Source: a virus. From it: DNA of 25,340 nt. The notes beneath the pieces were generated by a model. It saw only the letters and a program-made list of their open reading frames with translations. It ran no database searches and was not told the origin of the DNA. Positions 1 through 6,817 of this stretch are shown one piece after another (the first letter of the stretch is position 1; each line of letters opens with the position of its first letter). Where the stretch lies: positions 1 to 25,340 of the IMG/VR virus record IMGVR_UViG_3300035701_001393; one strand, given 5' to 3'. Both the position numbers and the translations under genes were made by a program.

Positions 1-29
1 CTGGACATTGAAAGTGAGGGATTGGAAAG

Positions 30-338
30 ATGGAAGCTCTGGGGAAGGAAATTAAATTTGAAGATTTACACAATGGCTTAGAGGAAGGCATTGATGGTTA
101 TCTTTGTGTGCATGGAGATACTGTTTATCTATCATCTATAGAGGTTCAAGTTCCGAATCAAGGCAGATGCCAACGGTATCTTGAAAAATTAGAAAGCAAA
201 TATAAAGTAGTGAAAGTCCCGAATGTTATTTCAGCTGCCTTACTCCATATCCTGCAAAAGAGAGGATATAAACCTATTGCTGAATGGGCTGAGGAATTTG
301 GCGAATTTGTTGATGTGTGGGTGAAAATATCTTGTTAG
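30..338 (+). CDS. GNAT-like hypothetical protein
   Basis: A 102-aa protein with a GAGGG ribosome binding site about nine bases before the ATG. The middle and C-terminal parts resemble the acetyl-CoA-binding half of GNAT acetyltransferases: a strand (VYLSSIEV, residues 32-39), a loop and helix resembling motif A (VPNQGRCQRYLEKLE), then a strand leading to VPN and a helix ending in an RGY turn where GNATs have L..xGF. It is shorter than a full GNAT domain (about 140-150 aa), so the N-terminal part is missing or reduced and activity is uncertain. No substrate can be inferred. It is the first gene of an accessory run ahead of the terminase genes and overlaps the next gene. The GNAT call rests on pattern alone. 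Confidence 0.6.
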   Translation: MEALGKEIKFEDLHNGLEEGIDGYLCVHGDTVYLSSIEVQVPNQGRCQRYLEKLESKYKVVKVPNVISAALLHILQKRGYKPIAEWAEEFGEFVDVWVKISC

Positions 339-679
339 ACCGTCAATTAGTAAAGCGGTTAGACCGTCAAGGCTGTCAAGAATACCAAGAGGGATACCAA
401 AGGGAATTAGACCTCGCTAACCGCCGCCTGGAACGGCTCAGAAATAAACAGAAACAGAATCCTAACTTTGAAGCCTACGATTACTACGCTGGAGAGAAAG
501 TCAATATTGATATCCGCATTGAAGAGTGGGAAGCCGTCAAAGATGAGCTGGAATGGATTCTCCAAATCCTTCAAGAGCGATTAGACTCGTTGGAAATTAA
601 AAAGAAATATCCTGAATCGAAACAGGTTGATGCGCATAGCCACCAATTAAGTATAATGGATGTGATTCAATGCAAGTAA
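317..679 (+). CDS. Coiled-coil hypothetical protein
   Basis: About 120 aa, highly charged and helical, with Arg/Glu/Gln-rich stretches (residues ~15-50 and ~65-95) that look like coiled coil. No catalytic motif or membrane segment is seen and the family is not recognised. The start is uncertain. The GTG at 317 overlaps the upstream gene by 22 bases. The TTG at 332 lies seven bases after a GGTGA sequence and is an equally good candidate. The 3' end overlaps the start of the radical SAM gene by ten bases, so the two are probably translated together. Confidence 0.6.
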   Translation: MGENILLDRQLVKRLDRQGCQEYQEGYQRELDLANRRLERLRNKQKQNPNFEAYDYYAGEKVNIDIRIEEWEAVKDELEWILQILQERLDSLEIKKKYPESKQVDAHSHQLSIMDVIQCK

Positions 680-1392
680 TCTACCAACCGGCAGGCAGAG
701 CCAAAGAATACAGCCCCTGGGCGGCCAATCTTTATAGAGGATGCGGCCACCACTGTATCTACTGCTATGCCCCCAAAGCCCTACAGATGGAGAGAAAAGA
801 ATTCGATAACCCTCAGCCCCGGGTAGACATCATCAAAAAACTTCTGAAGGACTGCATCGAATTAAGGAAGCATGATCTACACTATAAAGTTCTTTTGTGT
901 TTTTCATGCGATCCTTACCAGCAAATCAATGACCAGTACCAATTAACTAGACAAGCGATTGAGATACTACACTTTCATGGTCAGAACGTTATTATACTGA
1001 CTAAAGGTGGCTACCGCGCTAGTCCCGATATTCCTTTGCTAATCCCCGGTGATGAATTCGCGGTGACTTTAACCTGTTTAGATTCGATACAGTCATTAGT
1101 ATGGGAACCTAAAGCAGCTCTGCCGAATGAAAGAATAGATACACTCAGAGAGGCTAAAGGGCGCGGCATCTATACTTGGGTGTCTCTGGAGCCGGTCCTA
1201 TTTCCAGAAGAAAGCCTTTTGATGATCGAACTGACACATACTTTCATTGACAAATATAAACTCGGAACTCTAAACTATCATCCCAGGGCAAAAGTAATCG
1301 ACTGGAAACTTTACGGCATCCAGGCCATCAAACTTTTGGGAAGCCTTAAAAAAGACTACTATATCAAAGATGACCTAAAGGCCAAGCTATGA
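670..1392 (+). CDS. Radical SAM protein (SPL-like)
   Basis: A 240-aa radical SAM protein. The cluster motif CxxxCxxC is seen at Cys25, Cys29 and Cys32 (CGHHCIYC), which in this superfamily binds a [4Fe-4S] cluster that cleaves S-adenosylmethionine. The N-terminal YxPxGRAxEYSPWAANLYRG-type lead-in and the short length resemble the SPL-like/Rv2578c-type radical SAM proteins common in metagenomes and phages. Those relatives are named after spore photoproduct lyase, but their substrates are mostly unknown. A later ILTKGG motif and a WVSLEPV segment fit strands of the TIM barrel. The gene overlaps both neighbours (ATGA with the next). It may modify DNA or a host target, but the reaction cannot be assigned. 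Confidence 0.85.
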   Translation: MQVIYQPAGRAKEYSPWAANLYRGCGHHCIYCYAPKALQMERKEFDNPQPRVDIIKKLLKDCIELRKHDLHYKVLLCFSCDPYQQINDQYQLTRQAIEILHFHGQNVIILTKGGYRASPDIPLLIPGDEFAVTLTCLDSIQSLVWEPKAALPNERIDTLREAKGRGIYTWVSLEPVLFPEESLLMIELTHTFIDKYKLGTLNYHPRAKVIDWKLYGIQAIKLLGSLKKDYYIKDDLKAKL

Positions 1393-1805
1393 ATTGCCCG
1401 GTATGCCAAAAGCTCCAGGGGAAAGAGATTTGGAACTCAAAGGTAGATATTGTCTCTTGCCTTAATTTAAACTGTCCTCTATACCATCGGCCACAGGGTT
1501 ATTTTCCAAATCCTGAAAATGTCAAACTATTTGCCCCACTTTCGAAGGCCGAAATAGGAAGAAGGAATCGCGCAGATAGGGCGGCTATAACGAGAAACTG
1601 TAAAGCTTGGAGAGAGAAAGCACATCTGCCAAAGAAATATGTCCGGCATATAAAAGCTAGGCCGGAACTTTTCTGTGTGAACTGCGGGGCAAAGGTTCTT
1701 TCGGATAGGTTGTGTCCTTCTGAGTTAGCCAGGCGGAAGCGAATCTTCTGCAAAAAAGAATGCTGGTACGAGTATCAGAGAACTCATCCAAGGTGGAAGG
1801 GCTAG
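1389..1805 (+). CDS. Cys-rich zinc-binding hypothetical protein
   Basis: A 138-aa basic protein that starts in an ATGA overlap with the radical SAM gene. It carries an N-terminal CPVC knuckle (Cys3, Cys6) followed by further cysteines near residues 24 and 29, and a C-terminal FCVNCGAK...CP...FCKKECWYEYQ arrangement typical of two treble-clef or zinc-ribbon halves. The Arg/Lys-rich centre suggests nucleic-acid binding. The C-terminal part resembles the zinc finger of HNH-type phage proteins, but no HNH catalytic residues are seen. It is the last gene before the terminase promoter. The function is not known. Confidence 0.65.
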   Translation: MNCPVCQKLQGKEIWNSKVDIVSCLNLNCPLYHRPQGYFPNPENVKLFAPLSKAEIGRRNRADRAAITRNCKAWREKAHLPKKYVRHIKARPELFCVNCGAKVLSDRLCPSELARRKRIFCKKECWYEYQRTHPRWKG

Positions 1806-1831
1806 ACAGAAAACAAAAAGTATAGTATAAT
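1803..1831 (+). promoter_or_regulatory. Sigma70-like promoter of the terminase genes
   Basis: TAGACA at 1803-1808 (five of six against TTGACA), a spacer of exactly 17 bases, and a perfect TATAAT at 1826-1831. The -35 box overlaps the stop codon of the upstream gene. A start seven bases after the -10 box falls at about 1838, the first base of the terminase small subunit ATG. No Shine-Dalgarno sequence lies between, so the transcript may be leaderless. Confidence 0.6.
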
Positions 1832-1837
1832 TCCTGC

Positions 1838-2194
1838 ATGGCCAGGACAGGGCGACCTAAAATCAATATCAACTGGCAAGAAGCTGAGAAGCTTTGCGCT
1901 ATTCAATGCACAGCTCAAGAGATAGCGGACTGGTTTCATATTTCTATCGATACTCTTGACCGGCGAGCCCGCTCAGAAAAGGGAGCGACTTTTGCGGAGT
2001 TTTTTGACAAGAATAGAGTAAGTGGGAAAATTGCCCTCCGCAGAAGCATGTTTCAAATGTCTCAAAAGCATCCCAGCATGGCTATCTTCTTGGCAAAGAA
2101 TTGGCTGAAGATGAGCGAGAACTTTGAAGTCACAGGAGAAGGCGGAAAGGCCATAGAGATAACTTATCGAGTGGTTACTGAAGCACCGGTATAG
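1838..2194 (+). CDS. Terminase small subunit (putative)
   Basis: A 118-aa protein directly upstream of the large terminase. It opens with MARTGRPKI, followed by a helix-turn-helix-like stretch (TAQEIADWFHISIDTLDRRA, residues ~29-48), the usual DNA-recognition part of phage small terminase subunits. A basic helical segment and an N-W-L-K-M-S-E-N-F-type tail follow, also common in this family. It would bind the packaging site and load DNA onto the large subunit. An in-frame TAG lies 15 bases upstream, so this ATG is the first possible start. It lacks a ribosome binding site and coincides with the predicted transcription start. A general HTH regulator is the alternative, but position and ending favour TerS. 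Confidence 0.75.
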   Translation: MARTGRPKININWQEAEKLCAIQCTAQEIADWFHISIDTLDRRARSEKGATFAEFFDKNRVSGKIALRRSMFQMSQKHPSMAIFLAKNWLKMSENFEVTGEGGKAIEITYRVVTEAPV

Positions 2195-2205
2195 AGAGCC
2201 CCGAA

Positions 2206-3435
2206 TTGGAAGAGAAAAGGGAAATCATAACTACTCGTCTCTGGTCTAAACTACTATCCGAAACAAATATTGAACTTATCAAATCTGAAGTAGTTGGATT
2301 CTACGGCGGCAAGGGCGGGTCTAAGAGCTATACCATAGCCCAGTTTATGATTCACAAATTACTGAATGAGCAAAACAAACTAATTGCTATCGGCAGGAAA
2401 ACCTTCCCAGCACTCCGCATGACAGCCTACAAACTCATTACTGACCTACTAATCAAAGATGGCTGGTATCAGTATGTCCAGCATAATAAATCAGACCACA
2501 CAATAGACTACGGCACCAACCGGATACAGTTCTTTTCTCTTGATGATCCCACTAAAATATTCTCTTTTGATGCTAACTATATCTGGCTGGAAGAGACGAT
2601 AGAGTTCACCTGGGATGATTTCAGAGCTATCCGGCTATGCCTCCGACGCCCGCCTGGGAAGGAAATTAACCAAGTCTTTTTATCGTTCAACCCGATAGAC
2701 GAGAATCACTGGCTGAAGCAAAAGTTGTGGGCTGACCCTGACGTTACTTGGATACACTCCACTTATAAAGACAATCCCTTCTTGCCTAAAAGCTACGTCC
2801 GGCAACTGGAGGGCTTAATAGAGCAGGACGAGGGCTATTACCGTGTTTATACCCTGGGAGAATGGGGAACCCTGGAGAATGTGATTTATCCTACATGGAC
2901 TCAAATTGATGATATGCCCAGAGAATTCGAGCATCAAGGTTACGGTCTGGACTTCGGCTATGAAAACCCCTCAGTCTGTATTCATGTCGGCGTCATGGGA
3001 GATAACCTTTATTTAGATGAACTCGTTTACCAGACCCACTTAACGAATGCCGAGCTGATAGATGCGCTTAAAACTTTACGGCGATTGGACATCCATGCTG
3101 ACAGTGCTGAACCTCAGAGGATAGAGGAACTATGCCGAGCTGGGCTTAATGCTTATCCGGCCATGAAAGATGTAAAATTAGGTATTGACACAGTGAAGCG
3201 ATATAAGATACACTTAACTAAAAGAAGCGCGAATCTCATTAAAGAGATTCGCTCTTACCAGCGCAAGAAAGATAAATCGGGTAAAATCTTGGAAGAGCCT
3301 GTTAAATTTAATGACCATTGCCTTGATGCTTCCCGCTATGGCGTAGTCGGACTGGTAGGCTTAAAACCCTTAATTCCACAGGAACAGATAGTCGAGCTTA
3401 ACACTATGGACTTTGTGCCGGACTTAGATTTATGA
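2206..3435 (+). CDS. Terminase large subunit
   Basis: A 409-aa packaging motor, PBSX-like. The ATPase half shows a Walker A motif GGKGGSKS (residues 34-41) and a Walker B region FDANYIWLEE (121-130) with adjacent acidic residues. The nuclease half shows YGLDFGYENPS (~247), HADSAEP (~290) and a late DHCLDASRYG segment (~380), which match the acidic metal-binding residues of the RNase H-like headful or cos nuclease. It translocates DNA into the prohead through the portal and cuts it. The start is a TTG. The stop overlaps the next gene by ATGA. No intein is present, although large terminases are frequent intein hosts. Confidence 0.95.
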   Translation: MEEKREIITTRLWSKLLSETNIELIKSEVVGFYGGKGGSKSYTIAQFMIHKLLNEQNKLIAIGRKTFPALRMTAYKLITDLLIKDGWYQYVQHNKSDHTIDYGTNRIQFFSLDDPTKIFSFDANYIWLEETIEFTWDDFRAIRLCLRRPPGKEINQVFLSFNPIDENHWLKQKLWADPDVTWIHSTYKDNPFLPKSYVRQLEGLIEQDEGYYRVYTLGEWGTLENVIYPTWTQIDDMPREFEHQGYGLDFGYENPSVCIHVGVMGDNLYLDELVYQTHLTNAELIDALKTLRRLDIHADSAEPQRIEELCRAGLNAYPAMKDVKLGIDTVKRYKIHLTKRSANLIKEIRSYQRKKDKSGKILEEPVKFNDHCLDASRYGVVGLVGLKPLIPQEQIVELNTMDFVPDLDL

Positions 3436-5423
3436 AACCTTACTGGACTGATGGCGAAAGGACTATTTATTTTGGTGACTGCCGAGAGATATTACCCGAA
3501 CTTGACAGGGTTTCAGCCATAGTAACCGATCCGCCTTATGAGCTAGGCTTCATGGGCAAGTCATGGGATTCTAAGGGTATTTCTTTCCAGAAAGAGACAT
3601 GGCAGATTATACGGAACGTTTGTTTATCTGGTGCGTCTCTTTTATCCTTTGGTGGCACTAGGACATTCCATAGGATAGCTTGCGCTATTGAAGATGCTGG
3701 CTGGGAGATAAGGGATACCTTGATGTGGGTATACGGCTCAGGTTTCCCGAAATCTCTTGATATTAGCAAGGCGATAGACAAGGTAAATTCAAGATTTTAT
3801 GATAAGAATTTTCAAACTTATTGTAATGAGATGCGAATTAAAAAGGGATTATCACATAATAAGTTAAATGAGTTAATGGGAACAGCAATAACAGGTGGGG
3901 GATTTTCAAGTTCAATTATGGGGGATAAAAAGGTTAACGAATTGCCTACGCTTGAGATGTATCTAAAATTAAAACCCATTTTGGAATTAGACAATCGCTA
4001 CGATGCGTTGATAAGCAAAACAGAAGCTGAAAGAGAAGTTATTGGCAGGGGTGAAGCAGGTTTAGGGAAGGGACGGCCAGCCCATGAAGGGGGATTTAAG
4101 CCTGAATATGACTTAACAACTCCCGCCACTCCCGAAGCCCAGCTCTGGGAAGGCTATGGCACAGCCCTTAAGCCAGCATACGAAAGTATCACACTAGCCA
4201 TGAACCCCTTAAATGGTACATTCGCTAATAACGCCCTTAAATATGGCGTGGCAGGACTGAATATAGATGGGTGTAGGATACCTACCAATGGACAAATTAC
4301 TAATCATTCAAGAGGCAAAGAATCAGCAATCAGTAAAGGCAAATATGGTGATAGTGTAGCACAAGAAACACATCAAACCATTGGGCAACAAATAGGTCGC
4401 TTCCCAGCCAACTTTATACATGATGGTAGCCAACAGGTAATGGAGTTGTTTCCGAATACGAAAAGTGGTGCGATGAACTCAATGGCTCAAGAAGCTCAAT
4501 ACAACACCTATGGCAAGATGTATGCAAGGCGTGTAGTTAACCCCGCAAGTAATGGTTCGGCAGCCCGCTTCTTTAAGGAATGTAAATACTCACTCATTGA
4601 TTTGTGTTTATCACAAAGTTATGATACAATGAGTATATGCAAGAATATATATGTGGCTACTGCGGAAAGACTTTTAGCACTTATCCAAGCAACTATAGAA
4701 AATACTGCTCGCTTGAATGTGGTGGACTTGCAAGGCGAACAAAGCGACCCGCTTGTAAAGTCTGCGGTAAGCCATGCCGACATATGCGAAATATTTACTG
4801 CTCTCGTGCTTGTAAGAATAAAGAACTTGGCTTCCAACCAAGAGACATCACAAGCTATTCGGGATTATACTTCAAACTTCAGAGAATGTTCCCTACTCCT
4901 GAACCTTGTATCCTCTGCGGAAATCCAGGCGAACACAGACATCACCCAGATTACAACAAGCCTTTTGAAATCGTTTGGCTATGTGAATCCTGCCACCACA
5001 AACTTCACCCCAGAAATAAGAAGGTCAGAACCAGTCCGATTTCTATACGCACCTAAAGCATCAAAGGCTGAGAGAAATAAGGGATGCGAGGAGTTGCCTT
5101 TGAAACTTCATAGTAGTATGCCAGGAAGAAGAAACCCTGATGATATGAGTCAAAGCAAAATAGATAATGATGTCACGAGTAGATTTGTCACACCCGCACA
5201 GAATACCCATCCCACAGTCAAGCCCCTTGCCCTTATGGAATATCTAGTCAAGCTAGTCAAGATGCCAGAATATAACCTAATCATAGACCCATTCATGGGA
5301 AGCGGCTCAACGTTACTGGCCTGCATCCGATTAGGAATACCGTGTATCGGAATAGATAATGATGAGAAGTCATGCGAGATAACAGCCAAACGCTGTAGTC
5401 AAGTAATGGAGCTAGGACTGTGA
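3432..5423 (+). CDS. DNA methyltransferase, beta type, with insertions
   Basis: A 663-aa N4-cytosine/N6-adenine MTase. The catalytic DPPY (residues 33-36) comes first and the AdoMet-binding DPFMGSGST (619-627) last, the motif order of the beta class. HPTVKPLALMEYL precedes the last motif, as in relatives. Two insertions lengthen it. The first, about residues 117-200, includes a GLSHNKLNELMG helix-turn-helix-like stretch seen in other phage MTases. The second, about 385-532, has no MTase character and is the out-of-frame shadow of an HNH gene at 4637-5056. The MTase frame stays open through it, and homology resumes at PVRFLYAPKASKAERN. Whether the protein is active with this ~150-aa insert is unclear. 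The C-terminus AKRCSQVMELGL recurs downstream as remnants. Confidence 0.88.
   Translation: MKPYWTDGERTIYFGDCREILPELDRVSAIVTDPPYELGFMGKSWDSKGISFQKETWQIIRNVCLSGASLLSFGGTRTFHRIACAIEDAGWEIRDTLMWVYGSGFPKSLDISKAIDKVNSRFYDKNFQTYCNEMRIKKGLSHNKLNELMGTAITGGGFSSSIMGDKKVNELPTLEMYLKLKPILELDNRYDALISKTEAEREVIGRGEAGLGKGRPAHEGGFKPEYDLTTPATPEAQLWEGYGTALKPAYESITLAMNPLNGTFANNALKYGVAGLNIDGCRIPTNGQITNHSRGKESAISKGKYGDSVAQETHQTIGQQIGRFPANFIHDGSQQVMELFPNTKSGAMNSMAQEAQYNTYGKMYARRVVNPASNGSAARFFKECKYSLIDLCLSQSYDTMSICKNIYVATAERLLALIQATIENTARLNVVDLQGEQSDPLVKSAVSHADICEIFTALVLVRIKNLASNQETSQAIRDYTSNFRECSLLLNLVSSAEIQANTDITQITTSLLKSFGYVNPATTNFTPEIRRSEPVRFLYAPKASKAERNKGCEELPLKLHSSMPGRRNPDDMSQSKIDNDVTSRFVTPAQNTHPTVKPLALMEYLVKLVKMPEYNLIIDPFMGSGSTLLACIRLGIPCIGIDNDEKSCEITAKRCSQVMELGL
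4637..5056 (+). CDS. HNH endonuclease nested inside the methyltransferase gene
   Basis: A 139-aa protein read in a different frame inside the MTase gene. Its content is unmistakably coding: paired zinc knuckles CGYCGKTF...YCSLECG and CKVCGKPC...YCSRACKN, then CILCG and the HNH core HRHHPDY...WLCESCHHKLHP with the His-His and CxxCHxxLH elements of zinc-type HNH proteins common in phages. The surrounding MTase frame is featureless here, so this is an inserted homing-type gene. The last ten codons run into resumed MTase sequence. The ribosome binding site is poor, so expression may depend on re-initiation. Too little extra sequence surrounds the gene for a group I intron. It could cut MTase alleles lacking the insert. 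Confidence 0.85.
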   Translation: MQEYICGYCGKTFSTYPSNYRKYCSLECGGLARRTKRPACKVCGKPCRHMRNIYCSRACKNKELGFQPRDITSYSGLYFKLQRMFPTPEPCILCGNPGEHRHHPDYNKPFEIVWLCESCHHKLHPRNKKVRTSPISIRT

Positions 5424-5450
5424 CACCTTACTATCAGGAGTGGGTAACAA
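5384..5450 (+). repeat. MTase-end repeat, copy A
   Basis: The last codons of the large MTase (AKRCSQVMELGL) are followed, in a GTGA overlap, by a 15-codon reading frame at 5420-5467 that translates as VTPYYQEWVTIYDNQ and then stops. This resembles the first residues of a beta-type MTase (compare the upstream gene's MKPYW...TIYFGDC). It is the start of a second tandem MTase whose body is gone. Near-identical bases recur at 5984-6056. Confidence 0.75.
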
Positions 5451-5453
5451 TCT

Positions 5454-5975
5454 ATGATAATCAATAGAGTTTGGGCAATGCCAAATAAGTGGACATTCCA
5501 AATACCACCAATCGCTGAATTACTATCTCGTTATATCGGCGATGGTAAAGATTGGCTTGACCCCTTCTCTGGAAATTCCAAATTAACCGAACACACAAAT
5601 GACATAAACCCTAAAACCAAAGCCCAAATGCACTTGGATGCGGTCGAATATTTAAAAAGTAAAGGTGATTGTTCTGTTGCGGGAGTTCTATTTGACCCGC
5701 CCTATTCTCCGAGGCAGGTGGCGGAATGTTATAAGAATAATGGGTATCAGGTGAATTTAATGACTACCCAATCTAGCTTTTGGGCTAAATTAAAAAGGGA
5801 GATAGCCCGTATTGTAAGACCAGACGGCTTTGTTATTAGTTGTGCATGGAATAGTTGTGGCATAGGGAAAAAACTGGGATTTTACATTGTGGAAATCTTA
5901 TTGGTATCCCACGGTGGCTGGCATAATGACACAATAGTAACCGTTGAAAGGAAAATAAAAACGAGGCTTTTATGA
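5454..5975 (+). CDS. Adenine-type DNA methyltransferase (second MTase gene)
   Basis: A 173-aa class I MTase unrelated in layout to the upstream gene. AdoMet-binding DPFSGNS (residues 36-42) precedes the catalytic DPPY (81-84), followed by SPRQV and a late WNSCG...HGGWHNDTIVTVERK segment characteristic of a family of short phage adenine methylases. It probably methylates DNA to escape host restriction. No restriction enzyme gene accompanies it. It lies between the MTase start remnant (5420-5467) and the MTase end remnant (5985-6026), as if it replaced the body of a tandem MTase. AGGAG lies 13 bases before the ATG, which is long. Its start overlaps the stop of the remnant frame. Confidence 0.82.
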   Translation: MIINRVWAMPNKWTFQIPPIAELLSRYIGDGKDWLDPFSGNSKLTEHTNDINPKTKAQMHLDAVEYLKSKGDCSVAGVLFDPPYSPRQVAECYKNNGYQVNLMTTQSSFWAKLKREIARIVRPDGFVISCAWNSCGIGKKLGFYIVEILLVSHGGWHNDTIVTVERKIKTRLL

Positions 5976-5983
5976 TTCTAATT

Positions 5984-6056
5984 AGCCAAACGCTGTAGTC
6001 AAGGGGTTATGGAGTTGAAATTATGACACCTTACTATCAGGATAAGTGGGTAACAA
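5984..6056 (+). repeat. MTase-end repeat, copy B
   Basis: Translates as AKRCSQGVMELKL and stop (5985-6026), then in an ATGA overlap as MTPYYQDKWVTR and stop (6023-6061). These are the end of one MTase and the beginning of the next with no body on either side. The bases agree closely with copy A, including the shared block tgacaccttactatcagga and then gtgggtaacaa. The second mini-frame ends in an ATGA overlap with the following gene. Confidence 0.75.
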
Positions 6057-6057
6057 G

Positions 6058-6591
6058 ATGAAACCACCTTTAATGCAGGGTATGTCAAATGATTTTCAAA
6101 CCCCGCCAGAGGCATTAAGTCCCTTACTATCTTACCTCAAAAACGATTGGGTGGTATGGGAATGTGCCGAAGGTAGGGGGAATCTGTCTAATGCCCTTCG
6201 GAGATTTGGTTATCAGGTTATTGGTAGTGATATTCTGACTGGGCAGGACTTTTTACAGTGGCAACCAGATGAATTTGATTGCATTGTTACTAATCCACCA
6301 TTCTCAATTAAGCAGAAGTTTTTGGAACGATGTTATCAATTAGGTAAACCATTTGCCTTATTACTTCCGTTGACTACGTTTGAAACAGAAAAGAGACAAC
6401 GGCTATTTAAGAAATACGGGCTTGAGGTTATATTTTTGCCTAACAGAATAAACTTTGAAACACCATCGGGCAAAGGGTCGGGTGCATGGTTCGCTACAGC
6501 ATGGTTTACTAATTGGCTTGACATTGGCAAGGAATTAACATTCTCTGAGATAGCAGCCAAACGCTGTAGCCAAGAGGAGTTAGGACTATGA
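6058..6591 (+). CDS. NPPF-type DNA methyltransferase (third MTase gene)
   Basis: A 177-aa class I MTase. AdoMet-binding WECAEGRGNLS comes about residues 34-44 and the catalytic NPPF at 79-82, followed by FSIKQKF and a GKGSGAWFATAWF segment typical of phage N6-adenine methylase-like proteins. An in-frame GTG at 6046 is an alternative. The ATG at 6058 is preferred because it overlaps, as ATGA, the stop of the upstream remnant mini-frame MTPYYQDKWVTR, which would couple translation. The last ~15 residues (FSEIAAKRCSQEELGL) do not belong to this fold. They match the C-terminus of the large beta-type MTase, so the gene is fused to a foreign tail. The stop overlaps the next gene by ATGA. Confidence 0.8.
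   Translation: MKPPLMQGMSNDFQTPPEALSPLLSYLKNDWVVWECAEGRGNLSNALRRFGYQVIGSDILTGQDFLQWQPDEFDCIVTNPPFSIKQKFLERCYQLGKPFALLLPLTTFETEKRQRLFKKYGLEVIFLPNRINFETPSGKGSGAWFATAWFTNWLDIGKELTFSEIAAKRCSQEELGL
6548..6591 (+). repeat. MTase-end repeat, copy C
   Basis: agatagcagccaaacgctgt and the bases after it encode the IAAKRCSQEELGL tail, here in frame with the NPPF-type MTase. The bases match copies A and B at the agccaaacgctgtag core. No start-of-MTase half follows. The next gene begins directly in the ATGA overlap. Confidence 0.7.
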
Positions 6592-6806
6592 AGCATCTTA
6601 CTTTACAAACAACCAGATTGCCAGGTCGGAAAAACTCTTATTTGTTACACACAGACATACATCACAACACTAGAACATTAGCTCAACTAAAGATGGAGCC
6701 AGAGCAGTTCTGGGATGAGATTACAGAGTGGCTTTATCAGGATTTTGGCATTACGATACATTGGGTAGATGACACAACAGATAGCAGCCGAACGCTGTCA
6801 GGATAA
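6588..6806 (+). CDS. Hypothetical protein
   Basis: A 72-aa soluble protein with a strand-rich N-terminus and a helical centre (PEQFWDEITEWLYQDFG) followed by ITIHWVDD. The family is not recognised. It starts in an ATGA overlap with the NPPF-type MTase. Its last eight residues (DSSRTLSG) are encoded by MTase-end repeat copy D read in another frame, so the gene uses repeat sequence for its 3' end. It is the third cargo-like gene in the repeat-bounded locus. Confidence 0.6.
   Translation: MKHLTLQTTRLPGRKNSYLLHTDIHHNTRTLAQLKMEPEQFWDEITEWLYQDFGITIHWVDDTTDSSRTLSG
6779..6803 (+). repeat. MTase-end repeat, copy D (degraded)
   Basis: agatagcagccgaacgctgt matches copy C with one substitution, then diverges. 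In the MTase frame it reads IAAERC and then drifts, with no stop in the expected place. Here it forms the end of a 72-aa gene in a different frame. Confidence 0.6.
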
Positions 6807-6817
6807 GGAGGATACCA

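Noticed and set aside
4585-5040. Group I or group II intron carrying the HNH gene in the MTase
   Set aside because: The insert is only about 450 bases and the HNH gene uses nearly all of it, leaving too little for a catalytic intron RNA. The MTase frame is also not broken by the insert.
6046-6057. GTG at 6046 as the start of the third MTase
   Set aside because: AGG is only four to five bases away. The ATG at 6058 overlaps the preceding mini-frame stop in an ATGA arrangement and fits coupling better.
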